Assembly (NCBI GenBank): GCA_947479645.1
Contig: CANKAJ010000047.1
Span: 1 to 33,542 of the forward strand
Direction of reading: 5' to 3'
Source: Betaproteobacteria bacterium
GTDB lineage: Bacteria > Pseudomonadota > Gammaproteobacteria > Burkholderiales > SG8-39
DNA length: 33,542 nt
Shown: positions 31,423 to 33,542 of the stretch, piece after piece
Layout: each line of letters starts with the position of its first letter
How positions within the stretch are numbered: the stretch's first letter is position 1
The notes under the pieces: generated by a model
What the model was told of the DNA's origin: nothing
Database searches by the model: none
Seen by the model: only the letters and a program-made list of their open reading frames with translations
Program-made: the position numbers and the translations under genes

Positions 31423-31458
31423 AGCGATCCAGCGCGCCTCCAATCGTGGCCTTCGGCG

Positions 31459-32436
31459 CTACTCCGGCTGGATCTTCGCGCGCTGCAGCACGGCTGCCCA
31501 GCGCGTCGCCTCGGCACGGATGAAGTCGTCGAATGCGGCTGGCGTGCTGTGCATGGGATTGATGTTCATGCCGGCGAGCTTGCCACGCAGCTCCTGGGAA
31601 TTGAGGGCCTCGCCCACCGCGCGGTTGAGTTTTTGAATGATGTCGCGTGAAGTGCCGGCTGGCGCGAGCACACCCCACCACGATCCCAGGCTCATGTCGG
31701 GCAGCGGCGTGCCCGCCTCGGCAAACGTGGGCACATCCGGGAGGGCGGCAGCCCGCTTGTCGCCGGTAATGGCGAGTGCTTTCAGCTTGCCGGCTTTCAG
31801 TAGTGGGCTGGCGCCGGAAATGCCGGTCACCACCAGATCGGTCTGACCGGCTGCCAGATCGGTCAGTGCCGGACCTATGCCCTTGTAGGGCACATGGACG
31901 ATGTTCAGCCCGGCGGCCGCCTTGAGAAGCTCTGGCGCGAGATGCGTCGTATTGCCCGCCCCGGCTGAACCGAACGTCAGTCGGCCCGGATTGGCTTTTG
32001 CATGCGCGATGAATTCCTGCAGGTTCTTCACCGGCGTCGCGGTATTGACCACCAGCACCAGTGGCGCCGCTGCGACCAGCGAAACCGCAACCAGTTCCTT
32101 GTTCACGTCGTAAGGGAGCGCCTTGTACAGCGAAGGATTGACGGCAAGATTGATGTCCCCCAGCAGCAGGGTGTAACCATCGGGCTGTGCCTTGGCGACG
32201 ACATTGGCACCCACGATGGCTGCGGCACCGCCGCGATTTTCCACGACGACAGATTGCTCCAGGCGTTCGGCCAGCGTTGGTGCGAGCAGGCGCCCCAGTA
32301 CATCGGTCGGGCCGCCCGCGTCATAGGGAATCACCAGCCGTATGCTGCGTGTGGGCCAGGACTGTGCCCAGGCGCCCTGCGCCGCGAGAGTCATGGCGGA
32401 GATCAACAGTGCGGGGAATGCGATCCAGCGTTTCAT
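31459..32436 (-). CDS. Bug12: TTT-family periplasmic receptor
   Basis: A 325-residue Bug receptor on the minus strand. The frame is open from 32499, but ATG 32436 has AAGGA upstream and starts a proper signal peptide (MKRWIAFPALLISAMTLAA, cleavage AWA|QSWP after residue 24). The binding loop YDAGGPTDVLGRLL has Gly in place of the Ala of AR, as in Bug10. Other markers: GSAGAGNTTHLAPELLKAAAGLNIVHVPYKGIGPALTDLAAGQTD and LAPAGTSRDIIQKLN. It is divergent from the CMD-like gene, with a 155-nt shared promoter region. Confidence 0.94.
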   Translation of the reverse strand: MKRWIAFPALLISAMTLAAQGAWAQSWPTRSIRLVIPYDAGGPTDVLGRLLAPTLAERLEQSVVVENRGGAAAIVGANVVAKAQPDGYTLLLGDINLAVNPSLYKALPYDVNKELVAVSLVAAAPLVLVVNTATPVKNLQEFIAHAKANPGRLTFGSAGAGNTTHLAPELLKAAAGLNIVHVPYKGIGPALTDLAAGQTDLVVTGISGASPLLKAGKLKALAITGDKRAAALPDVPTFAEAGTPLPDMSLGSWWGVLAPAGTSRDIIQKLNRAVGEALNSQELRGKLAGMNINPMHSTPAAFDDFIRAEATRWAAVLQRAKIQPE

Positions 32437-32591
32437 GCGAATCCTTTCGAAAGGGTGGGCTATCCGTCGTGAGCCACCAGGCACGGCCTCGCAGTGCATT
32501 GGCCGATGCGTTATATCATGCGTTTGAGAAATTCAGGGCGGCGAGATCGCCTGCGTTTTGTTTGACGAACTTCATTAATTAGGAGTGCCTC

Positions 32592-33302
32592 ATGCCGTCC
32601 AATGTACCGCCCGCAAAAGCCATAACCCAGGTGAGTGAAATGACCTATGCCGTTTTGCCGGATCGTATGCCCCCCATCCCGGATGACAAGCTGACTGAAG
32701 CGCAACGCCAGGCGATTGCCGACATCACCTCGGGCCCCCGCGGAGAAATCCGTGGCCCGTTCTGGCCGATGTTGCGCAGCCCCGGATTGATGATGAGCGC
32801 GCACAAGGTTGGCGAATACACGCGCTACGATTGCCCGCTTGACCGCCGTATCAACGAGATGGCAACGCTGATGGCTGCGCGTGCCTGGACCTCGCAATAC
32901 GCCTGGAATGCCCATTATGGAAAGACCGTCAAGGCAGGCGTCAAGCCAGCCACGCTCGAGGCGATCGCGGAAGGCCGTCGGCCCGTGGGTATGGCACGCG
33001 ATGAGGAGGTGCTTTACGACTTTGTCACGGAGGTGCTCGCAACCAAGGGTGCCAGCGACCAGACCTATGCGACGGCAGTGGCGCAGTTTGGCGAGTCCGG
33101 CGTCATCGACATTCTGGGCATTGTGGGTTACTACACCATGCTGGCCATGATGCTGAATGTGGCAAGAACCTCATTTACCGACGGCCGGCCGTTTCCATTA
33201 CCCCACCTGCCGGTGCAATTGCGCTCGCTGACGCCGGGAGCCGCTTCGCCCGACGATTACACCATGTTGGCGTCACAGGAGAAGGAATTCGAAGCGCCCT
33301 GA
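32592..33302 (+). CDS. Carboxymuconolactone-decarboxylase-like (CMD/AhpD fold) protein
   Basis: A 236-residue soluble protein with one CMD domain (about 55-195). The helical signature INEMATLMAARAWTSQYAWNAHYGKTVKAG has Glu89, Trp105 and His108, and lacks the CxxC of AhpD peroxidase-type members, so a redox role is unlikely. PcaC-like enzymes decarboxylate 4-carboxymuconolactone in the protocatechuate pathway, but that protein is shorter; this longer form with its N-terminal PPIPDDKLTEAQRQAI segment belongs to an uncharacterised branch. AGGAG precedes ATG 32592. Bug13 follows on the same strand after 80 nt, again pairing an enzyme with a receptor. Confidence 0.87.
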   Translation: MPSNVPPAKAITQVSEMTYAVLPDRMPPIPDDKLTEAQRQAIADITSGPRGEIRGPFWPMLRSPGLMMSAHKVGEYTRYDCPLDRRINEMATLMAARAWTSQYAWNAHYGKTVKAGVKPATLEAIAEGRRPVGMARDEEVLYDFVTEVLATKGASDQTYATAVAQFGESGVIDILGIVGYYTMLAMMLNVARTSFTDGRPFPLPHLPVQLRSLTPGAASPDDYTMLASQEKEFEAP

Positions 33303-33382
33303 TGGCTGCATTGGCCACAGACGCAAGCGGGCGCCTGATTGGATCGCAGCACCGGAGATGGAATCCATCGAGAGGAGTGATG

Positions 33383-33542
33383 ATGCGTGCATGGCCGCGA
33401 TTGATATTGTTCGGAATCATGGGCGCGGTGATATGGCCGAATGCCGGGTTGGGACAAGGTGCGTCCTTCGCCTATCCCTCCAGACCCGTAACGGTCGTAT
33501 TGCCGTTCCCCGCTGGCGGCCCGGTCGACAGCGAAGCGAGGC
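33383..33542 (+). CDS. Bug13: TTT-family periplasmic receptor (3' end outside the window)
   Basis: The first 53 codons of a Bug receptor. The signal peptide (MRAWPRLILFGIMGAVIWPNAG, likely cleavage GLG|QGA after residue 24) is followed by YPSRPVTVVLPFPAGGPVDSEAR, the family N-terminus including the binding loop. VDSEAR belongs with TDIETR of Bug2 and SDRESR of Bug11. Two ATGs at 33380 and 33383 follow GAGGAG (33372-33377); the second has the better spacing. It lies 80 nt after the CMD-like gene and is likely co-transcribed with it. Confidence 0.88.
   Translation, partial: MRAWPRLILFGIMGAVIWPNAGLGQGASFAYPSRPVTVVLPFPAGGPVDSEAR

Noticed and set aside
1-33542. CRISPR array, phage, toxin-antitoxin or transposon modules.
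   Set aside because: No regularly spaced repeats, Cas, integrase, transposase, structural phage or toxin-antitoxin proteins were recognised on either strand.

Overview
This looks like chromosomal DNA from a betaproteobacterium, most probably Burkholderiales (Bordetella/Cupriavidus/Polaromonas-like). The reasons are a fairly high GC content, a very high density of Bug receptors (periplasmic binding proteins of the tripartite tricarboxylate transporter, TTT, family), a Lys/Ala/Pro-rich histone-H1-like peptide, and a tRNA-Arg(TCG) gene with encoded CCA. I cannot name a genus. No transposase, integrase, phage gene or CRISPR array was seen, and no gene for a DNA-binding transcriptional regulator.

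Layout. 1-470: the end of an unknown gene overlapping a small unknown gene. 530-1402 (-): an alpha/beta-hydrolase with His at the nucleophile elbow. 1.8-5.4 kb (+): Bug1, cupin, Bug2, Bug3. 5.4-6.4 kb (-): Bug4. 6.6-8.7 kb (+): Bug5, Bug6. 9.0-10.4 kb: an M23 peptidase. 10.4-12.6 kb (-): Bug7, Bug8. 12.8-14.0 kb: an iron-ADH/maleylacetate-reductase-like enzyme. 14.2-14.3 kb (-): a 21-residue histone-like peptide. 14.8-18.0 kb (-): a complete tctC-tctB-tctA operon, the only TTT membrane components here. 18.4-20.2 kb (+): a TauD/TfdA-type dioxygenase and a second His-elbow alpha/beta-hydrolase. 20.2-21.4 kb (-): an FMN alpha-hydroxy-acid oxidase. 21.6 kb: tRNA-Arg. 21.75-22.76 kb (-): a Gfo/Idh/MocA oxidoreductase. 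23.0-27.7 kb (+): SDR, Bug10, SnoaL-FMO fusion, Bug11. After a hairpin repeat come a MaoC-like dehydratase and a tandem class III CoA-transferase fusion (27.9-31.4 kb, +). Then Bug12 (-), a carboxymuconolactone-decarboxylase-like protein, and the start of Bug13, cut by the window end.

How it may work. Thirteen Bug receptors share a 33.5-kb stretch with one TctAB pair, and many alternate with single catabolic enzymes (cupin, SDR, monooxygenase, CMD). The likely theme is capture of many different organic acids by separate receptors, followed by oxidation (2OG dioxygenase, FMO, SDR, ADH, FMN oxidase) and CoA activation and hydration (CoA-transferase, MaoC). Substrates cannot be read from the sequence.

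Most unusual signals: (i) two alpha/beta-hydrolases with His in place of the nucleophile, whose transcription units carry a similar leader hairpin; (ii) a terminator-like hairpin, promoter and paired inverted repeats ahead of the dioxygenase; (iii) the scale of the receptor expansion; (iv) a double CoA-transferase polypeptide; (v) the 21-residue histone-like peptide; (vi) an imperfect hairpin repeat of the type TGTCATTCCGAG/GAGGAATCT.
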